Shown piece after piece: positions 17,915 through 25,871 of a stretch of 64,000 nucleotides of DNA. Under the pieces are notes generated by a model that saw only the letters and a program-made list of their open reading frames with translations, had not been told where the DNA came from and made no database searches. The stretch's first letter is position 1; each line of letters begins with the position of its first letter. Source of the DNA: Chloroflexota bacterium (GTDB lineage Bacteria; Chloroflexota; Anaerolineae; Aggregatilineales; Phototrophicaceae). A program made the position numbers and the translations under genes. The DNA lies in NCBI GenBank assembly GCA_020161935.1, contig JAIUNI010000001.1, positions 124,001 through 188,000 of the forward strand, in the 5' to 3' direction.

Positions 17915-18454
17915 ATGACACCGACGACCCGCAAAGTTGTTTATCCGGCATCGCTCGACCCGATACACTATGGTCATATTGACGTGGCTTTACGCGCCGC
18001 TAAAATATTTGATGAAGTGATTGTCGCCATTTATGACAAGCCCAAAAAGAATATCTTATTCACGGTGGATGAACGGGTGGCTCTCGCGCAGCAGGCTTTT
18101 GAAATGTATAGTAATATTAGAGTTGCCAAATATTCGGCATTAACAGTAAACTATGCTAAAGAGATCGGCGCGATGGCGCTCATACGAGGGCTGCGTGTCT
18201 TTTCCGATTTCGAATTCGAGTTCCGAATGGGGCTTGCCAACCGAAAATTGGCACCGGAAATCGAAACGATTGCGATTATCGCCGATGAGAAGCACCTGTA
18301 CATCAGTTCCAGCACCATCCGCGAGATTGCGGAATTGGGGGGCGATGTTTCGGAGATGACCCCGCCCTTCGTGGTCGAGGCATTAAGGAAACGTTTCGCC
18401 GAGTTAAGCGCAAACCAGAGCAGCCCCGGATATAACATCAGCATTCGGGATTAA
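17915..18454 (+). CDS. coaD: Phosphopantetheine adenylyltransferase
   Basis: A 179-residue nucleotidyltransferase that joins ATP and 4'-phosphopantetheine to form dephospho-CoA, the penultimate step of CoA synthesis. Motifs: VVYPASLDPIHYGHIDVALR (the usual form is YPGSFDP...GH), ALIRGLRVFSDFEFE, and YISSSTIREIAELGGDVS. The family usually has Gly and Phe where this protein has Ala and Leu, conservative changes. It is followed after 15 bases by a coiled-coil gene, probably in one operon. Confidence 0.93.
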   Translation: MTPTTRKVVYPASLDPIHYGHIDVALRAAKIFDEVIVAIYDKPKKNILFTVDERVALAQQAFEMYSNIRVAKYSALTVNYAKEIGAMALIRGLRVFSDFEFEFRMGLANRKLAPEIETIAIIADEKHLYISSSTIREIAELGGDVSEMTPPFVVEALRKRFAELSANQSSPGYNISIRD

Positions 18455-18469
18455 CGGGAGGGTAGCCAC

Positions 18470-18991
18470 ATGGATATTCAGCATCTTGTAGATCGACTGG
18501 AAGATTTGGTGGATGAGGGGCGGCATATGCCGTTCAGCAAGTTCACCATGATTGACGAAGAACGCGCCTTGGAGTTGATTGACCAGATGCGAATTTCGAT
18601 TCCTGAGGAAATCGAAAAGGCATCCCGCGTGCTGGCGCAGCGTGATCGCATTCTGGCGCAGGCGAACGAAGAAGCCGCCCGCCTGATCCAAGCGGCACGT
18701 GAGCAGGGCGTGCAGTTGATGGATCGTGAAGCAACCGTGCAAGCCGCACAGAGCCGCGCCGCGAACATTATCGAGCAGGCCAAGCAGGATGCCGAAGAAG
18801 TGGTGGCGGGTGCGGATACATACGTCGCCGAAACCCTTGCCAAGCTGGAACAGCAGTTGGCGAAGGCGCTCAACGTGGTTCGCAACGGCATCAACGAAGT
18901 GAATACGGCTGGCGCTGTGCAGCAGGCTCCTCCGGCACAGTTCCCGGTGAGTATGCGGCAGCCGGTCGAAGTCCGCAAAGAAGAACAGTAA
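18470..18991 (+). CDS. Coiled-coil protein, ATP synthase B/DivIVA-like
   Basis: A 173-residue protein that is almost entirely helical. A short N-terminal region (DIQHLVDRLEDLVDEG) is followed by a long Ala/Glu/Gln-rich coiled coil (RVLAQRDRILAQANEEAARLI, AANIIEQAKQDAEEVV) and a Pro-rich tail. Such proteins are often labelled as ATPase or V-ATPase subunit-like because of the coiled coil, but nothing here shows membership of an ATP synthase. Co-transcription with coaD is likely; function unknown. Confidence 0.75.
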   Translation: MDIQHLVDRLEDLVDEGRHMPFSKFTMIDEERALELIDQMRISIPEEIEKASRVLAQRDRILAQANEEAARLIQAAREQGVQLMDREATVQAAQSRAANIIEQAKQDAEEVVAGADTYVAETLAKLEQQLAKALNVVRNGINEVNTAGAVQQAPPAQFPVSMRQPVEVRKEEQ

Positions 18992-19017
18992 GTAACCTTA
19001 TTTTGTGATCGCTTTTG

Positions 19018-19043
19018 AGGGTATCCACGATACCCTTTTTTCT
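19018..19043 (+). terminator. Intrinsic terminator
   Basis: AGGGTATC, loop CAC, GATACCCT, then TTTTTTCTTTT. It closes the coaD unit just ahead of comEC. Confidence 0.92.
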
Positions 19044-19061
19044 TTTCTGTTGATGTAAGTT

Positions 19062-21413
19062 ATGCGCTTAATTGCCATCGCTCTGGGCTGGGCAGCCGGT
19101 ATCGTCGTGGCGGCGGGAACCGCGCTTCATGCCGCCGTGCCGTGGTTGGTGCTGGCGGGGCTGGCCGTGATCGTCGTCGGGCTGCTGTGGCGCGGGCAGG
19201 GCTATCGCCATTGGACGCTGGCACTGCTGGCGTTCGCGCTGGGCGGGCTGCGGTTCACAGCGGTGCCACAGAGCAGCGATGTCGCGCAATACAATAACCT
19301 CGGCGGGTTGACGATTGAAGGCGTGGTTGCCACCGAGCCGGACGTGCGCGACGACCGTGTGGACATCCGGCTGGAAGTGCAGACGGTGACGCGCATTGGC
19401 GAGACGGTCGCGAGCGGCGGGTTGGTGCTGGTGCAAGCGCCCCCGCGTACGCCAGTGGAATATGGCGACCGCATCACCGCAACCGGCCTGCTGGTATTAC
19501 CGTCCGTGTCGGATACCTTCTCGTATCGCGATTACCTCGCACGCAGCGGCGTATTTAGCGTGATGCCGGACGCGGCGGTTGAAGTCGTCAATGCGGGTGA
19601 GGGCGGTAGATGGCTGCGGTCGCTGTTGGGCTTCAAACGGCAGACGGCAGACTTTATCGGGCGGAGTTTACCCGAACCAGCGGCAGGGCTGCTGACCGGT
19701 ATCCTGCTCGGCGACGCGCGGGGACTATCACCAGACGTTTCGGATGCGTTTAGCGCGGTTGGTGCGTCACACATCATCGCCATCAGCGGTTTTAATATGG
19801 CGATCCTCAGCGGCGTGGTGATGGGGCTGCTTAAACAGACGAAGGTGCGGCCCCGCGCGGCGGGTGTGATCGGCATCGCGGTGATCGTTGTCTATACCAT
19901 TCTGGTCGGCGCGTCGCCTGCGGTGGTACGGGCGGCGATTATGAGCAGTATGCTGGTGATCGGTGAGGTGCTGCGGCGAAAGAGTTATGTACCCACCTCA
20001 TTGGCGTTTGTGGCGATGCTCCTTTCGCTGCTGAATCCGACGGTGCTGTGGGATGTGGGTTTCCAGTTGAGTCTATTCGCGACGCTGGGTTTAGCCTTGT
20101 TCGCTACGCCGTTGACAGAACGCTTCAATGCGTGGCTGGTACGTTTACTCCCGCGCCGGACAGCCCGTCGTGTGGGTGATTTCCTCACCGAACCGCTGAT
20201 CGTGAGCATCGCCGCACAAATCTTATCACTGCCGTTGATTATCTTGTACTTCGGGCAAGTATCGGTGGTATCGCTGCTGGTGAACCTGTTGGTCATTCCG
20301 GTACAGCCCGCGTTGATGGTGCTGGGTTTGGCGGCGACGCTGGTGGCGTTCATCGCGTTTCCGGTGGCGCAGGTGTTGTTCTGGCTGGACTTGCTGCTGC
20401 TGGGTTGGACAATCGGTGTGGTGAGGGCATTTGCGGCGCTGTCATTTGCCCGTTTCAATATTCAATTTGACCCGCGATTGATCGCGTTATTTTATGTCGT
20501 TGTGTTGGGAGGCGCATTGATGGTCGCCACAAAGCCGAAATGGTCTGCTCGTTTAGCGAATGTGATTCGCAGCCGCGCGGTGATGATGGCCTCATTTAGT
20601 GCTGCCGCAGGGATTGCCGTACTGATGGCGATGCTGTGGTTCAGCCGACCGGATGGGCTGCTGCATGTGTGGTGGCTGGACGCAGGGCATAGCAACGCCG
20701 TGCTGATACAAACGCCGGGCGGGGCGCATATTCTTGTGGATGGCGGACGCTTTCCGTCACAGGTGCTGACGGCGCTCGGCGACCGGATGCCGTTTAATAA
20801 GCGCATGCTTGACCTGCTGGTGATTAGCCAACCCGACCCGTTTGATTATGATGCGCTGCCCCCGGTGCTTGACCGGTACGCCGTGAGTATGGCGCTCACG
20901 AATGGGCAGCCGAACTTGCGACCCGAATACGTCGCGCTGCTCGAACGACTGCCATCCGAACGCACAGTTGCGGCACGGGCGGGTTACACATTCGAAACGG
21001 CTGACGGTACACGTTTAGAAGTGCTTGCGCCCTACAGCATACCGGAGATTGGTGACAGTCTCAACGATGGTGCGCTAGTGCTGCGGTTGACGTATGGCGA
21101 TGTCTCGGTGCTGCTGCCGTCGGATGCCAGCCCGGAAGCGCAAACCGCGCTGCTCGCGTCGGGCGAGTGGCCGCTGGCGACAGTGATGCAACTGCCCAAC
21201 CACGGTGGGGTTCGTTCGCTGAATGCCGCGTTTTTGAGCGCCGTGCAGCCGCAGTTGGTAGTTGTGCAAAGCGACGCGACCAACCGACTCGGCGACCCGA
21301 ATGCCGATACCCTCGCGCTGCTGGGTGAAACCCCGCTGCTGCGAACGGACGTATCCGGGACCATTCACGTGTGGACGAACGGGAAGCAGTTGTGGGAAGC
21401 CGGAGCAAAATAA
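19062..21413 (+). CDS. comEC: ComEC/Rec2-type DNA uptake channel with degenerate C-terminal domain
   Basis: A 783-residue polytopic membrane protein. The N-terminal hydrophobic part and an OB-like segment (~residues 60-170) precede the competence domain, with PAAGLLTGILLGDARGLSP and the GASHIIAISGFNMAIL signature. The C-terminal ~250 residues follow the metallo-beta-lactamase layout (WWLDAGHSNAVLIQT, ILVDGG). The metal motif that normally reads THPHxDH is ISQPDPFDYDA here, so the metal ligands are lost. ComEC carries single-stranded DNA across the inner membrane during transformation; this copy may be channel-only. The ATG at 19062 has no strong ribosome binding site. Confidence 0.9.
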   Translation: MRLIAIALGWAAGIVVAAGTALHAAVPWLVLAGLAVIVVGLLWRGQGYRHWTLALLAFALGGLRFTAVPQSSDVAQYNNLGGLTIEGVVATEPDVRDDRVDIRLEVQTVTRIGETVASGGLVLVQAPPRTPVEYGDRITATGLLVLPSVSDTFSYRDYLARSGVFSVMPDAAVEVVNAGEGGRWLRSLLGFKRQTADFIGRSLPEPAAGLLTGILLGDARGLSPDVSDAFSAVGASHIIAISGFNMAILSGVVMGLLKQTKVRPRAAGVIGIAVIVVYTILVGASPAVVRAAIMSSMLVIGEVLRRKSYVPTSLAFVAMLLSLLNPTVLWDVGFQLSLFATLGLALFATPLTERFNAWLVRLLPRRTARRVGDFLTEPLIVSIAAQILSLPLIILYFGQVSVVSLLVNLLVIPVQPALMVLGLAATLVAFIAFPVAQVLFWLDLLLLGWTIGVVRAFAALSFARFNIQFDPRLIALFYVVVLGGALMVATKPKWSARLANVIRSRAVMMASFSAAAGIAVLMAMLWFSRPDGLLHVWWLDAGHSNAVLIQTPGGAHILVDGGRFPSQVLTALGDRMPFNKRMLDLLVISQPDPFDYDALPPVLDRYAVSMALTNGQPNLRPEYVALLERLPSERTVAARAGYTFETADGTRLEVLAPYSIPEIGDSLNDGALVLRLTYGDVSVLLPSDASPEAQTALLASGEWPLATVMQLPNHGGVRSLNAAFLSAVQPQLVVVQSDATNRLGDPNADTLALLGETPLLRTDVSGTIHVWTNGKQLWEAGAK

Positions 21414-21415
21414 AG

Positions 21416-21443
21416 CGGGCGCGGTTGATTGGTGCCGCGCCCG
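21416..21443. terminator. GC-rich hairpin after comEC
   Basis: CGGGCGCGG and CCGCGCCCG form a perfect 9 bp stem with a 10-base loop between convergent genes. No T-tract follows on +, so it may be a transcript-stabilising or weak bidirectional stop. Confidence 0.6.
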
Positions 21444-21470
21444 ACGATTCGATTACATCTAACAGAGAAT

Positions 21471-21878
21471 TTAACTGCGCTGCGAGAAGAACCAGAACAT
21501 AAAGAAGTAGATAGCCGCCAGCACGCCGCTGATGACCCCTAAGGGCTGCACTTTTTTCGCCCGGCTGATGCCGACCACAATCAACGGCAGGACGAACATC
21601 CCCGCGTTGACGATAAGTGAACCGAACGTTTTAGGCGTGAACACATCCAGCTTGGCGATGACGGCTAAAGCTGCCGCGCCACCCGCGAAAATCGTGGGAA
21701 TGGTTTGCTTATCGGACTGCCCAAACATCAAAATTAGGTTTAGCACGAAAATGATGTACAGAAAAATGTCATACACCAAATTAAACCCATCGGTACGCGG
21801 TAGCAAGTTGGCAATAACTTCTTGTATATTTACGTCGGGCATATTGGTATGTGCTTTCTTTGCAGAATGATTACGCAA
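21471..21878 (-). CDS. Small four-helix membrane protein, unknown function
   Basis: A 135-residue protein with about four hydrophobic segments (YDIFLYIIFVLNLILMF, IPTIFAGGAAALAVIA, LIVNAGMFVLPLIVVGI and GVLAAIYFFMFWFF). No family was recognised. An inner ATG at 21842 (MPDVNIQEVI) would remove 12 polar residues; neither start has a convincing ribosome binding site, so the start is uncertain. It stands alone between comEC and the YihY gene. Confidence 0.7.
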   Translation of the reverse strand: MRNHSAKKAHTNMPDVNIQEVIANLLPRTDGFNLVYDIFLYIIFVLNLILMFGQSDKQTIPTIFAGGAAALAVIAKLDVFTPKTFGSLIVNAGMFVLPLIVVGISRAKKVQPLGVISGVLAAIYFFMFWFFSQRS

Positions 21879-21969
21879 TACATAAATAGTAACACAAATC
21901 TATAGCTTAGAGTGTATGGTTCTCTCCACTTTTGCGGTTTGCCCGTGAAGGTGTGTGCTATAGTGGAAT

Positions 21970-22956
21970 ATGCGTGGGCAATGCGCTGGTTGGCGTATAG
22001 AGTGGGGCGATGTGATTAAGCTACAGCGACAAGTTCAAGAATTACGCGATTGGTGGCAGCAGCAAGAGGAAGCCACCCGTGAACTGCCGATCTATTTCCG
22101 GCGTGCTATCGGCAACTTTTTTAAGACCGGTACGCGGCAGGCATCGACGTTGGCCTACTATGCGATCTTCTCGATCTTCCCACTGACGCTGCTGCTGGCT
22201 GTTCTGATTAGCCGCTTGCTGGGGCCGGTAAGCGCACAGGCACAGATCGCCAACGCGCTCGGCTTATTTCTACCTGCGGATACCGCCATTTTGCTCCGCC
22301 AGAATATCACCGACGCGATGAGCCAGAGTGAATCGTTTACATTGATCGCGATTGGTGGTTTGCTGTGGTCGGCGCTGGGTTTATTTTCCAATATTACCTA
22401 CTCGTTGGATGAGGTATTTGCCGTGTCCGCGCGGCGCAGCCTGTGGCGGCAGCGGTTGGTCGCGTTGGGTATGACGGTCATTCTGGTGGTGTTAATTACC
22501 GCGTCGTTCGTCACCTCGGCGGTGCTGCGCCTGATTTCAGCGTCGCTGTTGGGGCAGACGAGCAGTTGGCTGACTATTGGTACCATCTTCCTGCCGTTGG
22601 GCTTAAATATGGTCATTTTCGCGCTGCTCTTTCGCTACGTTCCGGCGCGGGAAGTGCATTGGGATGCGGTGTGGCCGGCGGCGATTGTAGGCGCGGTGGG
22701 GTGGGAACTCGCTAAGAGTGGCTTTGTCTGGTACACCTCCAGCGTGGCGAATGTGCAGTTTATCTACGGCGGTATCGCGACGGCGATTGTCCTGCTGCTG
22801 TGGGCGTATCTCATCTCGGCAATTTTCCTGTTTAGCGCGGAACTGTGTTCGCAACTCAACGAGTGGTATATCGCTCGGCACGAGCATGAACTGCGGCAGT
22901 TGGTCATTGATGTGGAAGCTGAAGAATACGATCCGCCGCTCCTCCCCGACAAATAA
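21970..22956 (+). CDS. YihY/BrkB-family inner membrane protein
   Basis: A 328-residue protein with six predicted membrane helices. Family signatures seen are ASTLAYYAIFSIFPLTLLLAVL, LWSALGLFSNITYSLDEVF, the region VPAREVHWDAVWPAAIVGAVGWE, and the last helix YLISAIFLFSAEL. Members are often misnamed ribonuclease BN; their biochemical role is unresolved. An alternative GTG start at 22012 (MIKLQRQVQEL) with GTGGGGCGAT upstream is equally plausible and would drop 14 residues. Confidence 0.9.
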   Translation: MRGQCAGWRIEWGDVIKLQRQVQELRDWWQQQEEATRELPIYFRRAIGNFFKTGTRQASTLAYYAIFSIFPLTLLLAVLISRLLGPVSAQAQIANALGLFLPADTAILLRQNITDAMSQSESFTLIAIGGLLWSALGLFSNITYSLDEVFAVSARRSLWRQRLVALGMTVILVVLITASFVTSAVLRLISASLLGQTSSWLTIGTIFLPLGLNMVIFALLFRYVPAREVHWDAVWPAAIVGAVGWELAKSGFVWYTSSVANVQFIYGGIATAIVLLLWAYLISAIFLFSAELCSQLNEWYIARHEHELRQLVIDVEAEEYDPPLLPDK

Positions 22957-22977
22957 AAAGGCGGGTTATCCCCGCCT
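22951..22977 (-). terminator. Intrinsic terminator of the 71-residue gene
   Basis: On the minus strand AGGCGGG and CCCGCCT pair around a 5-base loop and are followed by TTTTTATTT. It sits directly after the stop at 22990. The tail lies on the minus strand, so it mainly serves the small gene, although it overlaps the end of the convergent YihY gene. Confidence 0.8.
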
Positions 22978-22989
22978 CGTAGATCCGCT

Positions 22990-23205
22990 TTATGGTGTAA
23001 CAACTGTGCCTTCGGTAGCACGCTCACTGGTTTGCTGCCAGCGAGTGACCCACCACCGGCTGACTAAGCCGCTGAGTACGACCATCGCCTGTACATGGGT
23101 TGCCGGATGGCTGATGGTTTGCAGTAACCGTTCCTGTTCGGCTGCTTTGATGCGTCTTTCGTGTTCGACCTTGTGCAGCATTTCGTGTTTATAAGGATGC
23201 AGCAT
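22990..23205 (-). CDS. Small 71-residue protein, unknown function
   Basis: The peptide begins MLHPYKHEMLHKVEHERRIK with a strongly charged, amphipathic helix of about 35 residues and then a more hydrophobic part (HVQAMVVLSGLVSRWWVTRW). The open frame reaches 23316, but AAAGGAAAA lies just before the ATG at 23205 and the extra upstream residues overlap another gene's terminator. It lies between its own terminator and an upstream 37-residue gene. The Trp-rich hydrophobic C-terminal half suggests membrane contact (inference). No family recognised. Confidence 0.7.
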   Translation of the reverse strand: MLHPYKHEMLHKVEHERRIKAAEQERLLQTISHPATHVQAMVVLSGLVSRWWVTRWQQTSERATEGTVVTP

Positions 23206-23255
23206 GATGTTTTCCTTTAGAGGCGTTGTGTTCAAATTGAGTTGACAAATAAAAA

Positions 23256-23278
23256 GCCGCAGGTTGTGCGCCTGCGGC
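23256..23278 (-). terminator. Intrinsic terminator of the 37-residue gene
   Basis: GCCGCAGG and CCTGCGGC pair around a 7-base loop; on the minus strand the stem is followed by TTTTTATTTGTC. It begins immediately after the stop codon at 23280. Confidence 0.85.
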
Positions 23279-23279
23279 C

Positions 23280-23393
23280 TTATGCGTGTTCCCGTTTGAC
23301 TCGAAGCCGGAACCACCCGTTAGCAGGAGCGTGTCGATTGAGTGAGCCGCCGGTGGCTCCAGCGGGAGCGATACCCGTAAACTTCATAAACAT
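23280..23393 (-). CDS. 37-residue small protein
   Basis: A short reading frame beginning MFMKFTGIAPAGATGG and ending RLRVKREHA. It has all the marks of a real gene: a near-consensus promoter upstream (23460-23489), AAAGGAG ten bases before the ATG, and an intrinsic terminator right after the stop. The peptide is Gly/Ala-rich at the N-terminus and Arg/Lys-rich at the C-terminus. No homologue was recognised. It is followed by the 71-residue gene, also with its own terminator. A leader-type or regulatory transcript is an alternative. Confidence 0.6.
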   Translation of the reverse strand: MFMKFTGIAPAGATGGSLNRHAPANGWFRLRVKREHA

Positions 23394-23459
23394 ATCTGCG
23401 CTGCTCCTTTCTTATCGTTCTAGTGATCTTGTTTGGTCTTTATTGACCCTTTAAGGAAC

Positions 23460-23489
23460 ACTATAGCACAATGGGTAATTTTGTGTCAA
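23460..23489 (-). promoter_or_regulatory. Sigma-70-type promoter
   Basis: Read on the minus strand: TTGACA (23489-23484), an 18-base spacer, then TATAGT (23465-23460). The start of transcription would fall about 60 bases before the ATG at 23393. It is the best canonical promoter seen in the window and drives the small-gene pair. Confidence 0.75.
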
Positions 23490-23556
23490 GACTGTTGATC
23501 GTAGTCAAACGGTTAAACTTGATGTAAACTCATGGCAATTCAAAGTTTAGGGTTAG

Positions 23557-24099
23557 ATGTATGGTGCTAAGTTGACAGATTCGTTGAATTTCAACCCGGA
23601 AGACGCAGACTTGGTTGAGGTGGTGGAGCATCCGCCAGCCTCGACGGAACGGAGCGCGGCACGGCGGGTTGCGTTGCAGGTTTTGTATGAAGTGGATTGT
23701 AGCAGCCACCTCGTCGGTGAGGTGATGGCAGCGCGTTTAGCGGATGAGAACTTACCGCGCCGCGCTGAAAAATATGTCCGTCAGGTGGTCGCTGGTGTGA
23801 CCGCCAACCGTGACCAACTCGACGCATTTATTCAGCGTTTTGCCTCGGAATTTCCCCTCGACCAAGTGGCGATTGTTGACCGCAACATCCTCCGCATGGG
23901 GGTTTACGAACTCGCCGCCCAACAAAATATCTCGATCAATATCATCATTGCCGAAGCGATGGAACTCGCCAATATTTACGGGGCGGAAGGTTCGCTGCGC
24001 TTTGTGAATGGTGTGTTAGGCGCTATTGCCTCGGAAGCGACGGCAGACAATCCTCCGCAAATCGTGGTTGCGGATACAGATACGGAGAACGGAGAATAG
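23557..24099 (+). CDS. nusB: Transcription antitermination factor NusB
   Basis: A 180-residue all-helical protein. After an N-terminal extension of about 30 residues, the NusB domain begins ERSAARRVALQVLYEVDC and continues with YVRQVVAGV, LDQVAIVDRNILRMGVYEL and the closing motif RFVNGVLGAI. NusB with NusE binds boxA RNA to support rRNA antitermination. The C-terminus is an acidic tail. The next gene, tatC, starts three bases after the stop, so they are co-transcribed. Confidence 0.93.
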   Translation: MYGAKLTDSLNFNPEDADLVEVVEHPPASTERSAARRVALQVLYEVDCSSHLVGEVMAARLADENLPRRAEKYVRQVVAGVTANRDQLDAFIQRFASEFPLDQVAIVDRNILRMGVYELAAQQNISINIIIAEAMELANIYGAEGSLRFVNGVLGAIASEATADNPPQIVVADTDTENGE

Positions 24100-24102
24100 A
24101 TC

Positions 24103-24888
24103 ATGCAGTTGCAACGCGGTTCCGCGCCAGCCCCGGAGATTGAGCCAGCAGAAGCGGTGGGTGACGGCGAAGGAGCCGCCATGAGCCTGTGGGATCATCT
24201 GGATGAACTCCGGTCTCGCTTGTTCAAGGCCATATTGGCGCTGGTGTTGGGAACGTTGGTGGGGGTGGCAATAGCGACCCCCGTTTTGGAGTTCCTCATT
24301 CAGCCGTACGGCCGGGCGCTGGTGGTGCTTGACCCGACGGGCGGCGTGGTGCAGTATTTTCGCGTGGCGCTGCTGGTCGGGGGTATCCTCTCAATCCCGA
24401 TGATTACCTATCAACTGCTGGCGTTTATCCTGCCGGGGCTGACCAGCCGCGAGAAGCGCATTTTGGTTCTCTCGATCCCGCCCGTCACGCTCCTATTTTT
24501 GGTCGGCGTGGTGTTTGCGTGGTTTATCCTCATTCCCCCCGCGCTCGATTTTTTGGTAAACTTCCAAACCGATATTTTCCGCGCCGAATGGACTTCTGAC
24601 CGCTACTTGGGGTTCGTCACCTCACTCCTGTTTTGGATGGGAGTGGCGTTTGAAACTCCGCTGGTCTTTTTTGTGCTGTCGATTTTAGGCTTTGTTACCC
24701 CACGCCCCCTTATCCAAAACTGGCGGATTGCCATCGTCGGCGCGGCGATTGCGGCAGCCATCATTACGCCAACCGTTGACCCTGTAAACATGGGTTTGGT
24801 GATGGGGCCTCTGCTCGCGCTGTATCTGCTGAGTATCCTCTTGGTTTGGATCGGGATGCGCTTTAACCGGCCTGTGCCTGAAGGATAA
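24103..24888 (+). CDS. tatC: Sec-independent protein translocase TatC
   Basis: A 261-residue membrane protein with six hydrophobic segments. It shows the TatC signature MSLWDHLDELRSRLFKAI at the beginning of the domain and later WTSDRYLGFVTSLLFWMGVAFETPL. TatC recognises twin-arginine signal peptides. Two starts are possible: ATG 24103 with GGAGAAT upstream, and ATG 24181 with AAGGAG at 5-base spacing; the second removes a 26-residue polar extension and matches the usual TatC N-terminus. No tatA or tatB is in the window. Confidence 0.93.
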   Translation: MQLQRGSAPAPEIEPAEAVGDGEGAAMSLWDHLDELRSRLFKAILALVLGTLVGVAIATPVLEFLIQPYGRALVVLDPTGGVVQYFRVALLVGGILSIPMITYQLLAFILPGLTSREKRILVLSIPPVTLLFLVGVVFAWFILIPPALDFLVNFQTDIFRAEWTSDRYLGFVTSLLFWMGVAFETPLVFFVLSILGFVTPRPLIQNWRIAIVGAAIAAAIITPTVDPVNMGLVMGPLLALYLLSILLVWIGMRFNRPVPEG

Positions 24889-24912
24889 CCGATCCCTAAA
24901 AAGGAACATCAA

Positions 24913-25815
24913 ATGTCACAAACGGCTAAGGCGATTAGTATTTTTGGCGTGCCGATGGATTTGGGGCAGAGTCGGCGCGGTGTCGATATGGGGCCGAGCG
25001 CCATCCGTTACGCCGGTTTACAAACCCGCTTGCAGACCTTAGGCTATTCCGTTCGCGACGCGGGGAATATCAGCGTCCCGATTATCGAAGAACTGCAACA
25101 CCTGCCGAACAACGTGAAGATGCACAACGCTGCCGCCATCGCCAGCGTGTGCTACACGACACACGATGCTGTACAGGAGGCGCTGGAACGCGGCGAGCAG
25201 GTTGTAGTCCTCGGCGGCGATCACAGTGTCGCGCTGGGTTCAGTGGCGGCGACGTTGGATTCGTTCGAGCGGGTCGGGGTGTTGTGGATTGACGCACATG
25301 GCGATTTTAACACACCGGATATTACCCCTTCCGGCAACGTTCATGGGATGGTTGTGACTTCGTTGATGGGTAAATGCCCACCGCCGCTGCTGATCGGTGA
25401 ACGGCGTTTACAAGCCAACCGCATTGTGATGATCGCCACCCGTGACCTTGACCCCGCTGAAAAAGTCGCCATTCGGGATGCCAATGTGCAAGTGATGTCC
25501 ATGAGCGAAATTGACGAGAACGGCATGGCGCATCAACTTCGCGCGGCCTTGAGGCTCCTAAGCGATGTGGATACCCTGCACGTCAGCTTTGATATGGACT
25601 CGCTTGACCCATCGGTAGCGCCGGGTGTCGGTACACCTGTTTCCGGCGGGCTAACCGTGCGTGAAGCGCATCTCATCATGGAACTGTTGGCGGATGATGG
25701 GCGCGTACGGACGCTTGATCTGGTCGAGGTGAATCCGATATTGGATGAGCGCAATCGTACCGCAGAAGTCGCGGTTGATCTCGCTGCCAGCTTGTTCGGT
25801 CAGCGCATCATTTGA
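24913..25815 (+). CDS. rocF: Arginase
   Basis: A 300-residue ureohydrolase that splits arginine into ornithine and urea. All manganese-binding motifs are present: [18 protein letters not shown] and [28 protein letters not shown] near the N-terminus and SGNVHGM are typical of arginase rather than agmatinase. AAGGA precedes the ATG. It follows tatC by 24 bases and ends at a terminator, so it may share the nusB-tatC transcript. Confidence 0.93.
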   Translation: MSQTAKAISIFGVPMDLGQSRRGVDMGPSAIRYAGLQTRLQTLGYSVRDAGNISVPIIEELQHLPNNVKMHNAAAIASVCYTTHDAVQEALERGEQVVVLGGDHSVALGSVAATLDSFERVGVLWIDAHGDFNTPDITPSGNVHGMVVTSLMGKCPPPLLIGERRLQANRIVMIATRDLDPAEKVAIRDANVQVMSMSEIDENGMAHQLRAALRLLSDVDTLHVSFDMDSLDPSVAPGVGTPVSGGLTVREAHLIMELLADDGRVRTLDLVEVNPILDERNRTAEVAVDLAASLFGQRII

Positions 25816-25832
25816 GGGCTTGATGATGAGCG

Positions 25833-25860
25833 AAGGGCGGATGAGTGATCCGCCCTTTTT
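25833..25860 (+). terminator. Intrinsic terminator of the arginase gene
   Basis: AAGGGCGGAT, loop GAGTG, ATCCGCCCTT, then T residues. It lies between the arginase gene and the convergent P-type ATPase gene. Confidence 0.9.
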
Positions 25861-25871
25861 GATTCGCTCGG

